NCBI GenBank assembly: GCA_020072565.1
Contig: JAIQGI010000051.1
Span: 1-64,000 of the forward strand
From: Terriglobia bacterium
GTDB lineage: Bacteria; Acidobacteriota; UBA6911
Length of the DNA stretch: 64,000 nucleotides
Direction of reading: 5' to 3'
This document shows positions 18,526 to 28,457 of this stretch, piece after piece (positions within the stretch are counted from its first letter, which is position 1; every line of letters starts with the position of its first letter). The position numbers and the translations under genes were made by a program. The notes beneath the pieces were generated by a model. The model did no database searches. It saw only the letters and a program-made list of their open reading frames with translations, and had not been told where the DNA came from.

Positions 18526-20370
18526 TTATCCTCTGAAGTACAGGTAGGCCCCGATGATGCAGGTCAGAACTAACGCGGAAGCAGCCACCTCCTGCCAGCT
18601 CCAGCTTGCGCGGGTGCGTATGCGGTCTTCATGCGTGACGGTGCCGTAAGTAATGCTCTGTATCTTCACGTAGTCCGGCTCGGCCGTCATATAACTCACC
18701 ACGACCATGACGACCGCCGATACAATCGCAATCAGCACGCTGAAGTACTGGAAATAGATGTTGTTGATGATCCAGAGGAACGAGCCGGGCGTGTAGCCGT
18801 TTTCAAATCCCTTCAGGCCCAGCGTCACCGGCGTGTCCACCAGCATGCGGGACAGGCCCATCACAAAGCCCACCACCATGGCCCACAGACATCCCTTGGC
18901 GTTGAGGCGCTTAAAGAAGACGCCGAAGAAGAACACCACGAAAATCGGCGGCGCCAGGTAACCTTGCACCGTTTGCAGATAGTTGTAGAGACCGGATGCG
19001 CCCTTGATGACGGGGATCCATGCGAGCGCGATCAGCACCATGATGCCGGTGGCGATGCGGCCCGTGCGCACCAGGTCGTGTTGCGTGGCCTTGGGCTTCC
19101 ACTTCTCATAGAGATCCACTGTGAATAGCGTGCTGCACGCGTTAAACACACCTGCCAGCGAGCCCATGAGCGCGGAAAGCAACCCCGCGACCACGATGCC
19201 GCGCAGGCCCGGCGGCAGGAGGTATTGCACCATCAAGGGAAACGCCCCCTGTGCCTCTCTCCTTACGATCTGGCCGTCTGCCCCGATCAGGATGTTGTGC
19301 AGCTCGGGAATTTTGCCGCTCTTCGCCAGCGCGAAACAGATCAGTCCCGGAATGATGAACAGGTAGACCGGAGACAGCTTGAGGAAGCCGGCGAAGATAC
19401 TGCCGCGCCGCGCCACGGTCTCGTTGGGGGCGCCCAGGGCGCGCTGCACGATGTACTGGTCCGTGCACCAATACCAGAGACCTATGATGGGCGCGCAGAA
19501 CAACATGCCCAGCCACGGGTAGTGGCCGTTGAAGTACCAGGCCTGCTTCACGATGTTGCCGACCGTATCCTTTTCCAGCACCGGCGCCCACGTGCCCTGC
19601 ACGCCCGGAGGGATCAGCGGTTTCCAGAGGTTGAACATGTCCGATCCGCACCAGTAGCGGAGCTCATTCCAACCACCAAGCCTGTAAAGCCCATAAACCG
19701 TCAACAAGCCTGATCCCAGGATGAGGACCGTGACCTGCACGGCATCGTTATAAGCCACGGCACGCATGCCGCCGAGCATCGTGTAGAGGCCCGTCAGCAC
19801 GATGACCAGCACGGACCCGATCCAGAAGCTGTCGATCTCATAACCTCCGATATTCAGGCGCATCTCCGGGAGTAGTGTGCCGAAAACCACCCCGCCCGCG
19901 AAGATCCCCACGGCGATCTTCGACACCACGAATGTGATGAGCGAGACCACGGAGAGGACGTAGCGGGAGCCGGAGGAAAAGCGCCTCTCGAGAAACTCCG
20001 GCATCGTGAACACGAGCGCGCGCGCATAAAAGGGAACGAACACCCACGCCAGCACCAGCAGGCACCAGGCATGCAGCTCATAATGAGCCATCGCCACGCC
20101 ATCCGTGGTTCCGGACCCGGCCAGGCCCACGACGTGTTCGGACCCGATGTTGGAGGCGAAAATGGAGGCGCCGATGATCCACCAGCCGAGGTTGCGGCCG
20201 GCGAGGAAGTAGTCGGCCGCGGTGTCTTTGCTTTTGCGGACGACCCACCATGCGACGCACAGCAAAACCGTGAAGTAGAGCGCAATCATCACCCAGTCGA
20301 TGCTCGTGATGTGCGACTTGAAGGGAGTAACCTGGAGCGAAAGAAAGAATGTGGGGGACAAAATCTTCAT
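18526..20370 (-). CDS. Sodium:solute symporter (SSS/SLC5 family)
   Basis: A 614-residue inner-membrane carrier of the SSS family, close to SGLT-type bacterial sugar transporters. About fourteen membrane segments are visible. The early DYFLAGRNLGWWIIGASIFA block is the family signature of helix 1-2, and SEHVVGLAG with helix-8 motifs belongs to the sodium-binding region. The long loop WKPLIPPGVQGTWAPV and the WYWCTDQYIVQRALGA segment are typical of the SGLT branch. It is likely to import a monosaccharide released by the neighbouring GH127 enzyme, whose gene is upstream on the same strand after a 320-bp gap. The start ATG at 20370 has only a weak ribosome binding site. Confidence 0.92.
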   Translation of the reverse strand: MKILSPTFFLSLQVTPFKSHITSIDWVMIALYFTVLLCVAWWVVRKSKDTAADYFLAGRNLGWWIIGASIFASNIGSEHVVGLAGSGTTDGVAMAHYELHAWCLLVLAWVFVPFYARALVFTMPEFLERRFSSGSRYVLSVVSLITFVVSKIAVGIFAGGVVFGTLLPEMRLNIGGYEIDSFWIGSVLVIVLTGLYTMLGGMRAVAYNDAVQVTVLILGSGLLTVYGLYRLGGWNELRYWCGSDMFNLWKPLIPPGVQGTWAPVLEKDTVGNIVKQAWYFNGHYPWLGMLFCAPIIGLWYWCTDQYIVQRALGAPNETVARRGSIFAGFLKLSPVYLFIIPGLICFALAKSGKIPELHNILIGADGQIVRREAQGAFPLMVQYLLPPGLRGIVVAGLLSALMGSLAGVFNACSTLFTVDLYEKWKPKATQHDLVRTGRIATGIMVLIALAWIPVIKGASGLYNYLQTVQGYLAPPIFVVFFFGVFFKRLNAKGCLWAMVVGFVMGLSRMLVDTPVTLGLKGFENGYTPGSFLWIINNIYFQYFSVLIAIVSAVVMVVVSYMTAEPDYVKIQSITYGTVTHEDRIRTRASWSWQEVAASALVLTCIIGAYLYFRG

Positions 20371-20690
20371 AGCGTTGCCCGTCTCTCAGCAGTCATTCGT
20401 TCGATGAAGTTTTTCGGTTTATCCAGCCGGTTCCAGTGACGCGACACCGGAATCCCCGGCGGATGCTGCGTATCATACCCTAGAGTTAGTAAACATACTT
20501 TAAGAATCACGGGCCGGGTGGAGATTTGTTTTTCACGCATCCGGATGCGGATGCAAATTACTTGATCCTCATCAGTTTGACGCAGAGGATGCCGTGCATC
20601 CCCGGCCTCAATCCCGAACTATCCGCGCTCTCAGCGTGGGGCTTTTGCTTTTCATTTATATTTTCGAGACCGAAAAACAAGTCCGGGCAG
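20371..20690. other. 320-bp leader region between GH127 and symporter genes
   Basis: No gene. The minus strand contains an AT-rich patch near 20478-20515 with a TATGAT-like -10, but no convincing -35 at the right distance. GCATCCGGATGC near 20538 is a perfect 12-bp palindrome and a candidate operator, followed by a direct GGATGC repeat. Nothing else was seen. Confidence 0.4.
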
Positions 20691-23135
20691 TTATCGGTTC
20701 ACCCGCCACTCGATGATGCCGCATTCGTACCAGGTCAAATCCTGCGTCAGATAATTGCCGTCCGGCGGGCCGAGGGCTCCCTTCTTGTAAAGCTTTCCCT
20801 GGAGCTGGATCTCGAGGCGCAGGCTGGAGGTTGTCACCGGCTGAAAGGCCGCCTTGTTGAAGACATCTTTGGCAACCGGATAGGGGCCTGATGCGCTTAC
20901 GGGCTTCCAGGTGTCCCCGTCCTTATACAGCAAGCGCCAGCTTTGCGGCAGCACGCAGACCTGCTTGTCGTCCTTCCAGTAGACCTCGACGGATGAGACT
21001 TTGGCCGGTTCTGCAAAGTCGTACTGGACCCAGGCGCGATCGCCCGATTGGGGGTGCAGCCTCAGGAACGGCGCCGACCCGTCCTCAGAATTCACCGGTT
21101 CGAGTTGATCGTATATGGCGCTGATGGCGCCGCTCCCATCCTGGGAACTCGGGTAGAATCGCCGTTCGATCGTCGGCGGCTTATTCCCCGGGTAGTTCTC
21201 GGCAACGGTGCCGTTGCCGCACGAAGAGGTTGCGCGGCTGGTAGAGGCGATGGTCGGCTCCGGCGCGATCCCGGCCTTCGACCGGTCGCGCGCAAGCCAG
21301 ACAGACATTTCGCCCTGACTCCGGTTGCCGAAAGCGTAATACGGCACCGCCGTGAAATTCTGGGTTTGCATGACGATGGAAGTACGATCCACACCTCGGC
21401 GCAACGCGATCGCCTTCCCTGTGATCATGCCGATGCCCCCAAGCAGGTTCTGCCGGTAAGCGAATTCGAGGCCGGCGTTCTCTGGCAGCAGCAGGTTGAA
21501 AACGCCGCCGGGGTTGTCGGTTTGCTCGGCGCAGAAAACCAGCGGGCCACGCTCGAGCGCCACCATGCCACGATCATCTGCAACCTGGTCCGAGGCCACC
21601 ACTCTGCGCACCGGCATGGGGAGATTGAGCTCGATTGTATCGCCGGCCTTCCATTCCCGTTCGATCCGTGCGTAGCCCTTCTCCACCTCGTACGATGCTG
21701 TGGCGCCGTTGATCGTCATCGATATTTTCTGTTCAGGAGCAGGCAGGTATCGATACAGCAGACCAGGCATCGGCTGATTTCGGGCCCAGCCTGGAATGCG
21801 GACGAAGACGGCGAATTTCTGTGGCTTCTGCGGATTGATGATCAGCCTGGTGGCTCCATCCCATGGGTAACGGGTTACTTGTGCCACGGTCAGGGGCACG
21901 CCGCCCAGTTTGACCTCAGCCTTGCTGCCGACAAACAGATTTATGTACAGGCTCTGATCACCTTGGGCGTAAATCAGGCCCCCCAATTGGGGCAAGAGGC
22001 GGGCGAGATTGGGGGGGCAGCAGTTCGGCCCGAACCAGCGCTGCCTGGCGAAACCGCCGTATGTTCTCAGCGGCGCCTGATACAGATAGGTATCGCCGCT
22101 CAGCGACACGCCCACGAGGAACGCATTGTAGAGCGTGCGTTCCAGGACGTCGATGAACTTGGCATCCTGGCGTAGCAGAAAGAGCTTCTGGTTCCACAAA
22201 GTATTGCCGTAGGCGGCGCAGATCTCATTCCAGGCGCTGAGATTGGGCAGGTCGTAATCGTCGCCGAAATCCTCTTCATCCCGATAGCTGCCGACGCCGC
22301 CCGTGAGATAGGTCCTTTTTGATACCGCGTCTTCCCAGATGCGCTCGTCCGCCCGGGCATATTCGGAATCGCCTGTCAGTGCCGCAATGTCGGTTAACGG
22401 CATATAGAGGTACGTGGCTCGCACGGCATGGCCGATCGCCCGGGTTTGAACTTTCACCGGCTGGTGATCCTGAGCATAAGGTCCGTATAAGCCGGGCCGG
22501 TCCGCAGGATCGCCGCGCGCATCGAGGAAGAACCGGGCCAAGTTCAGATACTTCGTGCTTCCGGTGCAGCGATAGAGGCGGATGAGACCGATCTTGATCC
22601 CCTCGTGATTCGCAATGTCATGCCGCCTGCCGGGCCCAAAGACCGAATCCAGGTCATCGGCGATCTCTATTGCCACGTCCAGCAGCTTACGGCTTCCCGT
22701 GGCCTCGAAGTAAGCGACCGAAGTTTCCAGGAAGTTACCGGCCCAGAGCCCGTCGCCGTCTCCCTCAGTGGACCACTTGTGCTTCCGGCTGCGAATCTCG
22801 GCGATGATTCTGTCGAGCGTTCCATCGACGCGCTTCCTCAGCGCAGCATCCGGATTCCTGGCGAGAACATAGCAGGCTGCTTCGATGAGTCGTAGATCGG
22901 GGCTGCGGCCCGTCTTGTCATATCGGTCCAACAAGCCAGGGATCGAGACCGTGCGATTGCTTTCCAGACGCGGAGTCCAGAATGCGTCCGTGATCTGCAC
23001 GTCCTTGTACGAAACCGGCGAGATCCGGTAATCGGGCTTGCGTTGTGAAGTCTGCGGATAAGCGGAGAACGAAAAAGCGATTGCTGCGATTCCGGCGATT
23101 TTGAGCCACCAATATCTCATGGATAGTTTCACCAT
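20691..23135 (-). CDS. GH127 beta-L-arabinofuranosidase-like enzyme with discoidin-like tail
   Basis: An 814-residue exported enzyme and the most typical GH127 of the window. A signal peptide precedes residue ~28. The barrel carries GGVGSYRDEEDF with E288 as probable acid/base, NEICAAYGN with E304 and C306, and NCCPPN with C372-C373, reproducing the zinc-thiolate site known for Bifidobacterium HypBA1 (E338, C340, C417, C418). A beta-sandwich region follows (RIPGWARNQPMPG). The last ~120 residues form an F5/8-type-C-like module (LPQSWRLLYKDGDTWKPV) shared with the DUF5695-like protein at 57821-61060. The start is uncertain between ATG 23135 and ATG 23120; neither has a good ribosome binding site. 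It likely cleaves terminal beta-linked arabinofuranose or a related pentose. Confidence 0.92.
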   Translation of the reverse strand: MVKLSMRYWWLKIAGIAAIAFSFSAYPQTSQRKPDYRISPVSYKDVQITDAFWTPRLESNRTVSIPGLLDRYDKTGRSPDLRLIEAACYVLARNPDAALRKRVDGTLDRIIAEIRSRKHKWSTEGDGDGLWAGNFLETSVAYFEATGSRKLLDVAIEIADDLDSVFGPGRRHDIANHEGIKIGLIRLYRCTGSTKYLNLARFFLDARGDPADRPGLYGPYAQDHQPVKVQTRAIGHAVRATYLYMPLTDIAALTGDSEYARADERIWEDAVSKRTYLTGGVGSYRDEEDFGDDYDLPNLSAWNEICAAYGNTLWNQKLFLLRQDAKFIDVLERTLYNAFLVGVSLSGDTYLYQAPLRTYGGFARQRWFGPNCCPPNLARLLPQLGGLIYAQGDQSLYINLFVGSKAEVKLGGVPLTVAQVTRYPWDGATRLIINPQKPQKFAVFVRIPGWARNQPMPGLLYRYLPAPEQKISMTINGATASYEVEKGYARIEREWKAGDTIELNLPMPVRRVVASDQVADDRGMVALERGPLVFCAEQTDNPGGVFNLLLPENAGLEFAYRQNLLGGIGMITGKAIALRRGVDRTSIVMQTQNFTAVPYYAFGNRSQGEMSVWLARDRSKAGIAPEPTIASTSRATSSCGNGTVAENYPGNKPPTIERRFYPSSQDGSGAISAIYDQLEPVNSEDGSAPFLRLHPQSGDRAWVQYDFAEPAKVSSVEVYWKDDKQVCVLPQSWRLLYKDGDTWKPVSASGPYPVAKDVFNKAAFQPVTTSSLRLEIQLQGKLYKKGALGPPDGNYLTQDLTWYECGIIEWRVNR

Positions 23136-23230
23136 TCATTTGAGCCATCGAGTCCTGGAGTCTTCGCGGCACCTTTACCTCTAAGACTCGAAGACTTCAA
23201 GGCTCAAAGGCACTGGCTATTTTCACTGCT

Positions 23231-25417
23231 TCACTTTCCTGGCGGCGGAGCCTGCTTGAGAACCAGGTTCTCTATGAAGAACTCCATCATGCGAGCCGGA
23301 TTGACGCCGGTATGGCCCAAATCCGGTCCGACCTGCACTTCGAAATTTTTCCCGGCCTTCTGCAACGCCTGGATAAGCTGCAGCGAGTTCGACGGATGCA
23401 CGTTGTTATCGGCGGTGCCGTAGTAGAGAAGCAGCCTGCCTTTCAGGTTGTTCACGTAGGTCATCACGGCTGCCGCGTCATAGCCCGACCGGTTTTCTGA
23501 GACCAATCCCTGGTAGCGCTCACCGTAGACATCGTTGTAGTTGCGATAATCGGTTACCGGCGAACTGGAGCAGGCTGCCTGAAAGAGCTCGGGGAAACGC
23601 ATCAATAACGTCGCAGCAGCGGTGCCGCCGTACGACGTGCCATAAACGCCGACACGGTTCTTATCCACGTAAGGCCTCTTCAAGAGTTCCTTCACCCCCT
23701 CGGCCTGGTCATCCATCTCGACGATGCCGAGGTGCCCATAGAAGGCGTCGATGAACCGCTTGCCCCGCCCGGCGGCGCTGCGGGCATCGAACGATGCCAC
23801 CAGGAAACCGTATTCCGTGGTTGGGTTGGGAGTGGCAAAACTCTCGCTCGCGGCATTGGTCAGAGGGCCCCCATAGACGCTGACGAGCAGCGGGTATTTC
23901 TTGCCCGGGTCGAAATTCGATGGGAAGCTCAACATGCCGTGAAGGTCGGTCTGCCCGTCCGGCGCTTTGAATTTGAAGAGTTCCACGCGCTTCAAGCCCA
24001 GCTGTTCGAAGCGGGTCATATCGCTTTTTGCCAGTTCCGCCACCACCTTGGCGTCGGAGTCCACCAGGCGGGTCACCGGGGGGACATCATGGGTTTGAGC
24101 CACATCGATGAGATACCTGCCGTCGGGAGAAAGGTCCACGCGATGATTGAAGGCGGGGTCGGTGAGGCGTTTATCTCCTCTGCCATCCAGCCCGACGCGG
24201 TGCAACTGCATCTTCATGTGATTGTCGCCATCGCGCGCCATGTAGTAGAGAAGCCCGGCTTCCTCGTCAACGCGCACGATGCTGGAAATCTCGCATGGAT
24301 GATTCGTGAGCGTCGCCAGCAGCTTGCCGCTGAGGTCATAAAGGTGGTAGTTCTTAAATCCGGTGCGCTCGGAGCTCCAGATGAAGCGATTCCCGTCGTT
24401 GAGGAAATAGACCGTCGGGACCCACTCCACCCAGCTCGGCAGCCATTCCTCGCGCACGATAACGCGGCATTTGCCAGTGTCCGGATTGGCGGCAGCAAAT
24501 TCCACGGTGTTTTGTTTGCGATTCATGCGGTGAAAGAGCAGCTCTCTGCCGTCCGGCGACCAGTAAATGCGGTAGACATAGTACCCGACCGTCGAATCTT
24601 CAAACGGTTTGCCGTCGCGCACGTCGACCCGCACCGACCTCCTGGCGTCCAGATCGTAGATGTAAAGATTGACAACCGGGCTGGTCACTCCTGCCTTCGG
24701 GTAAGGGTCGACCTCCAGCGCGTTGTACTGCGCCGTCTGTTTGAGCGGCACATAGTAATCGGGGACTTTGCTTTCGTCGAACCCGTAGTAGGCAAGCTTT
24801 CTGCCATCCTGCGACCAGAATATCCCCCCGGACATCCCCAGTTCTTCGCCGTAAATGATCGTCGCCACGCCGAAGCGAATGCGGGCTTTCTCGTTTCCGT
24901 CTGTGGTTATGGCCACGGCATTGCCGCCGTCAGGGTCGCTGATCCACAGATTCCCGTCACGCGAGAAGGCGTTGTGCCTGCCGTCGGGCGACAGTGCCGA
25001 CGTCGTCTGCGAACGCACGATGCCGCCCCCGCCCATCTGCTGGCCGGCCCGAGCAAAGCTGGTTGCGCGGCCTTGGCTGCCGCCGCGGCCGCTCCCCACG
25101 CCGCCCCTGCCGCCCTGGGGTGGAGTCTGAGGCGGCGCCGCGGCGTCTTCCGTTGCCTTCCGGGCCGCGATATCGTAGTGATAGATTTTCCCGTTCCACT
25201 GATAATCGAACGACTTGCCGCCGTCCTTCCACGTCACCGACAGGGAGCCGAGCTTGACCGCATTTCGGATCTCCCCGCTCATCTTCTGGTATTGCGCGTA
25301 GCCGGGGTACTCTGGCAGGCGGTTCTGGGCTTTTGTCGGTCCCGCAATGATCCCGGACAGAATAATTGCAGCAACACACATGCTTGTCTTGCAGGCGGTT
25401 AAAGTTCGATCGGCCAC
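23231..25417 (-). CDS. S9 family (DPP-IV-like) exported peptidase
   Basis: A 728-residue prolyl-oligopeptidase-superfamily enzyme of the DPP-IV type, expected to remove N-terminal dipeptides in the periplasm. A signal peptide is followed by a Gly/Arg-rich linker (GGRGGVGSGRGG, about residues 101-112), a beta-propeller (WSPDGREL, WSSERTGFKNYHLYD) and the hydrolase domain. The catalytic triad is Ser595 in GTSYGG, Asp670 in GTADNNVH and His702 in GHTG. The start is GTG at 25417, preceded by GGAGGT at 6 nt. It is divergently arranged with another S9 gene at 25814, which is frameshifted. Confidence 0.93.
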   Translation of the reverse strand: MADRTLTACKTSMCVAAIILSGIIAGPTKAQNRLPEYPGYAQYQKMSGEIRNAVKLGSLSVTWKDGGKSFDYQWNGKIYHYDIAARKATEDAAAPPQTPPQGGRGGVGSGRGGSQGRATSFARAGQQMGGGGIVRSQTTSALSPDGRHNAFSRDGNLWISDPDGGNAVAITTDGNEKARIRFGVATIIYGEELGMSGGIFWSQDGRKLAYYGFDESKVPDYYVPLKQTAQYNALEVDPYPKAGVTSPVVNLYIYDLDARRSVRVDVRDGKPFEDSTVGYYVYRIYWSPDGRELLFHRMNRKQNTVEFAAANPDTGKCRVIVREEWLPSWVEWVPTVYFLNDGNRFIWSSERTGFKNYHLYDLSGKLLATLTNHPCEISSIVRVDEEAGLLYYMARDGDNHMKMQLHRVGLDGRGDKRLTDPAFNHRVDLSPDGRYLIDVAQTHDVPPVTRLVDSDAKVVAELAKSDMTRFEQLGLKRVELFKFKAPDGQTDLHGMLSFPSNFDPGKKYPLLVSVYGGPLTNAASESFATPNPTTEYGFLVASFDARSAAGRGKRFIDAFYGHLGIVEMDDQAEGVKELLKRPYVDKNRVGVYGTSYGGTAAATLLMRFPELFQAACSSSPVTDYRNYNDVYGERYQGLVSENRSGYDAAAVMTYVNNLKGRLLLYYGTADNNVHPSNSLQLIQALQKAGKNFEVQVGPDLGHTGVNPARMMEFFIENLVLKQAPPPGK

Positions 25418-25813
25418 CGTCTGACCTCCATCTAAAGAAAGGCGTTTTCCACCTCTAAGCGTGAAAAAGCCCCGTCCGGATCGCCCGGAGTTCGGGGAAG
25501 TAGTGCCCTATGATACAGCAGCCAGGTTGGTTCGCAGGAGAAAGTTCGCACGCTTCTTTAATAATCCTCTTTTATTATCCTTGCTCCTGCACGCCGCTTG
25601 GGATAAAAAAGCCACAAATCGCCGCCTGGAACCTCTTGCATTTGCTCCAGGGGAGTTCGCAGGCGCATGAAAAGGGATTTGCTTAAAGGCAGCCTCGAAG
25701 AACACGAATGGCCACTTTCAAGAACTAATGATGTATTCAACCGACGTGGCGCGCGCACGATCAGCAAGCGAAGCCCCGCTGATGATCAACCTTTCGGTTA
25801 CGCAGGAGGATAT
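25418..25813. other. 396-bp divergent promoter region between two S9 peptidase genes
   Basis: No gene is supported. The region must hold both promoters. A short AT-rich tract (CTTTTATTATCCTTG, about 25565-25582) is the best melting region, but no clean -35/-10 pair was found. The frame running into the right-hand gene from 25667 lacks a signal peptide at its start and is not used. Confidence 0.4.
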
Positions 25814-28326
25814 ATGAGATTCATGAATCGATTGTTGACCGCCCTATTCCTGATGGTCGCGGTTTTGGGTCTGGGTGTGCTTCTGCCGACAGCGGTCCAG
25901 GCGCAGGGGACCCAGGCTGATTATCAGCGGGCCCAAGACCTCGGCACCAAGTTTCGAGGATTGGTGGCTAATGTCCCGGGTACTGCGAACTGGATCACCG
26001 GCAGCAACCATTTCTGGTACTACAAGTCGGTAAAGGGCGGCTATGAATTTGTTCTGGTAGATGCGGAGGCGGCGTCGAAGAAGCCGGCCTTCGATCATGT
26101 AAAACTCGCAGCGGCCATCAATCTGGCGTCGGGCGGCAAATACACGGCGCTAAATCTGCCGTTCGCGCCCCAGGCGGGCGGCCGTGGTGGTGGTGGAGGA
26201 GGAGGAGGCCGCGGGGCCGGTCCGGCGGCCGCGGCGGGGCACCCGCAGATAGTTCTTTGGCGGCGGACGATGACCAGCTCGCCAATCCGATGGAAGTAGG
26301 CGGCGATCCGGTGGACGGTCTCGAGTACCTCGCGCCTCCCCTGCTGCAGGGCGGCGGTCAAGGCAGAGGTGCCGGCCAGGGCCAGGAGAGGTGCCGCCCC
26401 CGTACCCCGGCTGGAGCGCCAGGCCAGGGCCGTGGCGGTACCGGCACGGGCGGCCGCGGGGCTGCCGGCCCGGCCGCTGCCGGCCAGACGCCCACTGAAC
26501 CTCAGCTGTGCGGCTCTTTCGACGGCAAATGGGATGCATTCATTCAGAACTTCAATGTGTACCTGCAGCCATTGAGCCCCAGGGGGCCGGCGATTCCACT
26601 GAGCTTCGACGGTTCGGAAGGCAACTACTACACTTTTGATTCCATCGCCTGGTCGCCGGATTCCACGAAGCTGGTGGCGTACCAAACACGCCCGGGTTAT
26701 GATCGCCGGATTCATTACATCGTATCATCGCCCGCGGACCAGCTTCAGCCGACAACCCGCACCTCCAACCTTTACCGCAAGCCGGGCGACGCGTTGGATA
26801 TTGCCTCCCCGGCCCTTTTCGACGTGGCCAGCAAGAAGGAGACCGAGATCGATCCGGCCCTTTTCCCGAATGCGTTCAGCCTCTCAAGGCCCGCGTGGTG
26901 GAAGGATGGTCGCGCCTTCACGTTCGAATACAATCAGCGCGGCCACCAGGTGTATCGCGTCATCGAAGTGGACGCCCAAACCGGCAAGGCGCGCTCCCTC
27001 ATCTCGGAAGAAAGCAAGACGTTCATATACTACAACAACCTGGGGTCGGGCCTCTCGGCCGGCAGGAAGTACCGCCGCGACCTCAATGACGGCAAGGAGA
27101 TCATCTGGGCTTCGGAACGCGACGGTTGGGAGCATCTGTATCTCTACGACGGCGTAACGGGCAAGGTGAAGAATCAGATCACCAAGGGTGAATGGGTAGT
27201 GCGCAACGTCGACCGAGTGGATGAAGCCAAACGGCAGATCTGGTTCGAGGCCGGCGGCATGAACCCCGGGCAGGACCCATATTTCACTCATTTTTACCGC
27301 ATCAATTTTGACGGCACCGGCCTGGTCAAACTGACGGACGCCGACGGCAACCACTCGTTGACGCCCTGGCCCGACTGGACCCAGGGTGATCCCCGGTATT
27401 ACATCGACACCTGGCAGCGGGTCGACCTGCCGCCGGTGTCGCAACTGCGTCGCGGCGAGGACCAGAAGGTGATCATGGACCTGGAGAAGGCGGACGCTTC
27501 GGCGCTCCTCGCCGCAGGCTTCAAAATGCCCGAGGCCTTCGTGGCCAAGGGCCGCGACGGGAAGACCGACATCTGGGGCGTCATTTTCCGGCCAACCAAT
27601 TTCGATCCCGCGAAGAAATATCCCGTGGTCGAAAGCATCTATGCGGGACCCCAAGGCTCATTCGTTTCCAAGACCTGGAACGGTACGGGTCAGGCGATTG
27701 CGGAACTGGGATTCATCTGGGTGCAGATGGACGGCATGGGGACAAGCAACCGCTCGAAGGCATTCCACGATGTCGCCTGGAAAAACCTGGGCGATGCCGG
27801 CTTCCCGGATCGCATCCTCTGGCACAAGGCGGTCGCCGCAAAATATCCCTGGTACGACATCACCCGAGTGGGCATTTACGGGACTTCCGCCGGCGGGCAG
27901 AATGCGATGGGAGCCATGGTGTTCCACCCGGAGTTTTACAAAGTCGCCGTCGCCAACAGCGGTTGTCACGACAATCGCATGGACAAGATCTGGTGGAACG
28001 AGCAGTGGATGGGATGGCCGCTCGGCCCCGAGTATGTTGCGTCATCCAACATGGAAAACGCGGGCAAGCTGCAGGGGAGGCTGATGCTGATTGTTCCCGA
28101 GCTGGACACTAACGTGGATCCATCTTCCACCATGCAGGTCGTCAATGCCTTGCTTAGGGCCAACAAGCAGTTCGACATGCTCGTGGTGCCGAACTCCGAC
28201 CACGGGGCCGGCAGCATCAGTTCTCATTTCCGCGATGACTTCCTCGTCCGCCACCTGCTGGGCGTCGAGCCGCCGAATTGGAACCAGTTGCCTCCGCCCC
28301 CGCCAGGGAGAGGCCCAGGCAACTAG
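25814..28326 (+). pseudogene. S9 family peptidase interrupted by a -1 frameshift in a G-rich tract
   Basis: The gene starts at ATG 25814 (AGGAGGA just upstream) with a signal peptide ending AVQAQ. It runs in one frame through [20 protein letters not shown], then that frame meets a stop at 26297. Homologous sequence continues in the -1 frame from about 26245 ([15 protein letters not shown], then propeller and hydrolase) to 28326. The switch lies within the GGT/GGA/GGC-rich run at 26183-26245, so one base is missing. The hydrolase part is intact: Ser in YGTSAGGQ, Asp in ELDTNVDP, His in NSDHGAG. The cause could be assembly error, slippage-prone phase variation or a true pseudogene. A second Gly/Arg-rich patch ([11 protein letters not shown]) lies just after the shift. 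Confidence 0.85.
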
Positions 28327-28386
28327 TCGAACGCATTTAGGCCAGAGGGATATTCGGCCCCGATGTGAGAACGGCTGCGAGGAAAA

Positions 28387-28450
28387 GGGGGACGCATCTG
28401 CAGAAATTAAGAAATCAGTCGATTCTTTGATCTTTGCAGATGCGTCCCCC
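28387..28450. terminator. Long palindromic hairpin between convergent genes
   Basis: GGGGGACGCATCTGCA (28387-28402) is exactly complementary to 28435-28450, and the inner sequence also pairs (AAGAAATC with GATTCTT). It sits 60 bp past the S9 stop and 8 bp before the stop of the convergent GH127 gene, so it can end transcription from both sides. It is one of three related TCTGCAAA hairpins in the window (others at 33449-33489 and 34431-34473). Confidence 0.75.
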
Positions 28451-28457
28451 CTCAGAA

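Noticed and set aside
26183-26250. Programmed -1 frameshifting as the explanation for the split S9 gene
   Set aside because: The tract has G runs but no X XXY YYZ heptamer with a clear downstream stimulatory pseudoknot, and S9 peptidases are not known to use recoding. Indel or sequencing error is simpler.
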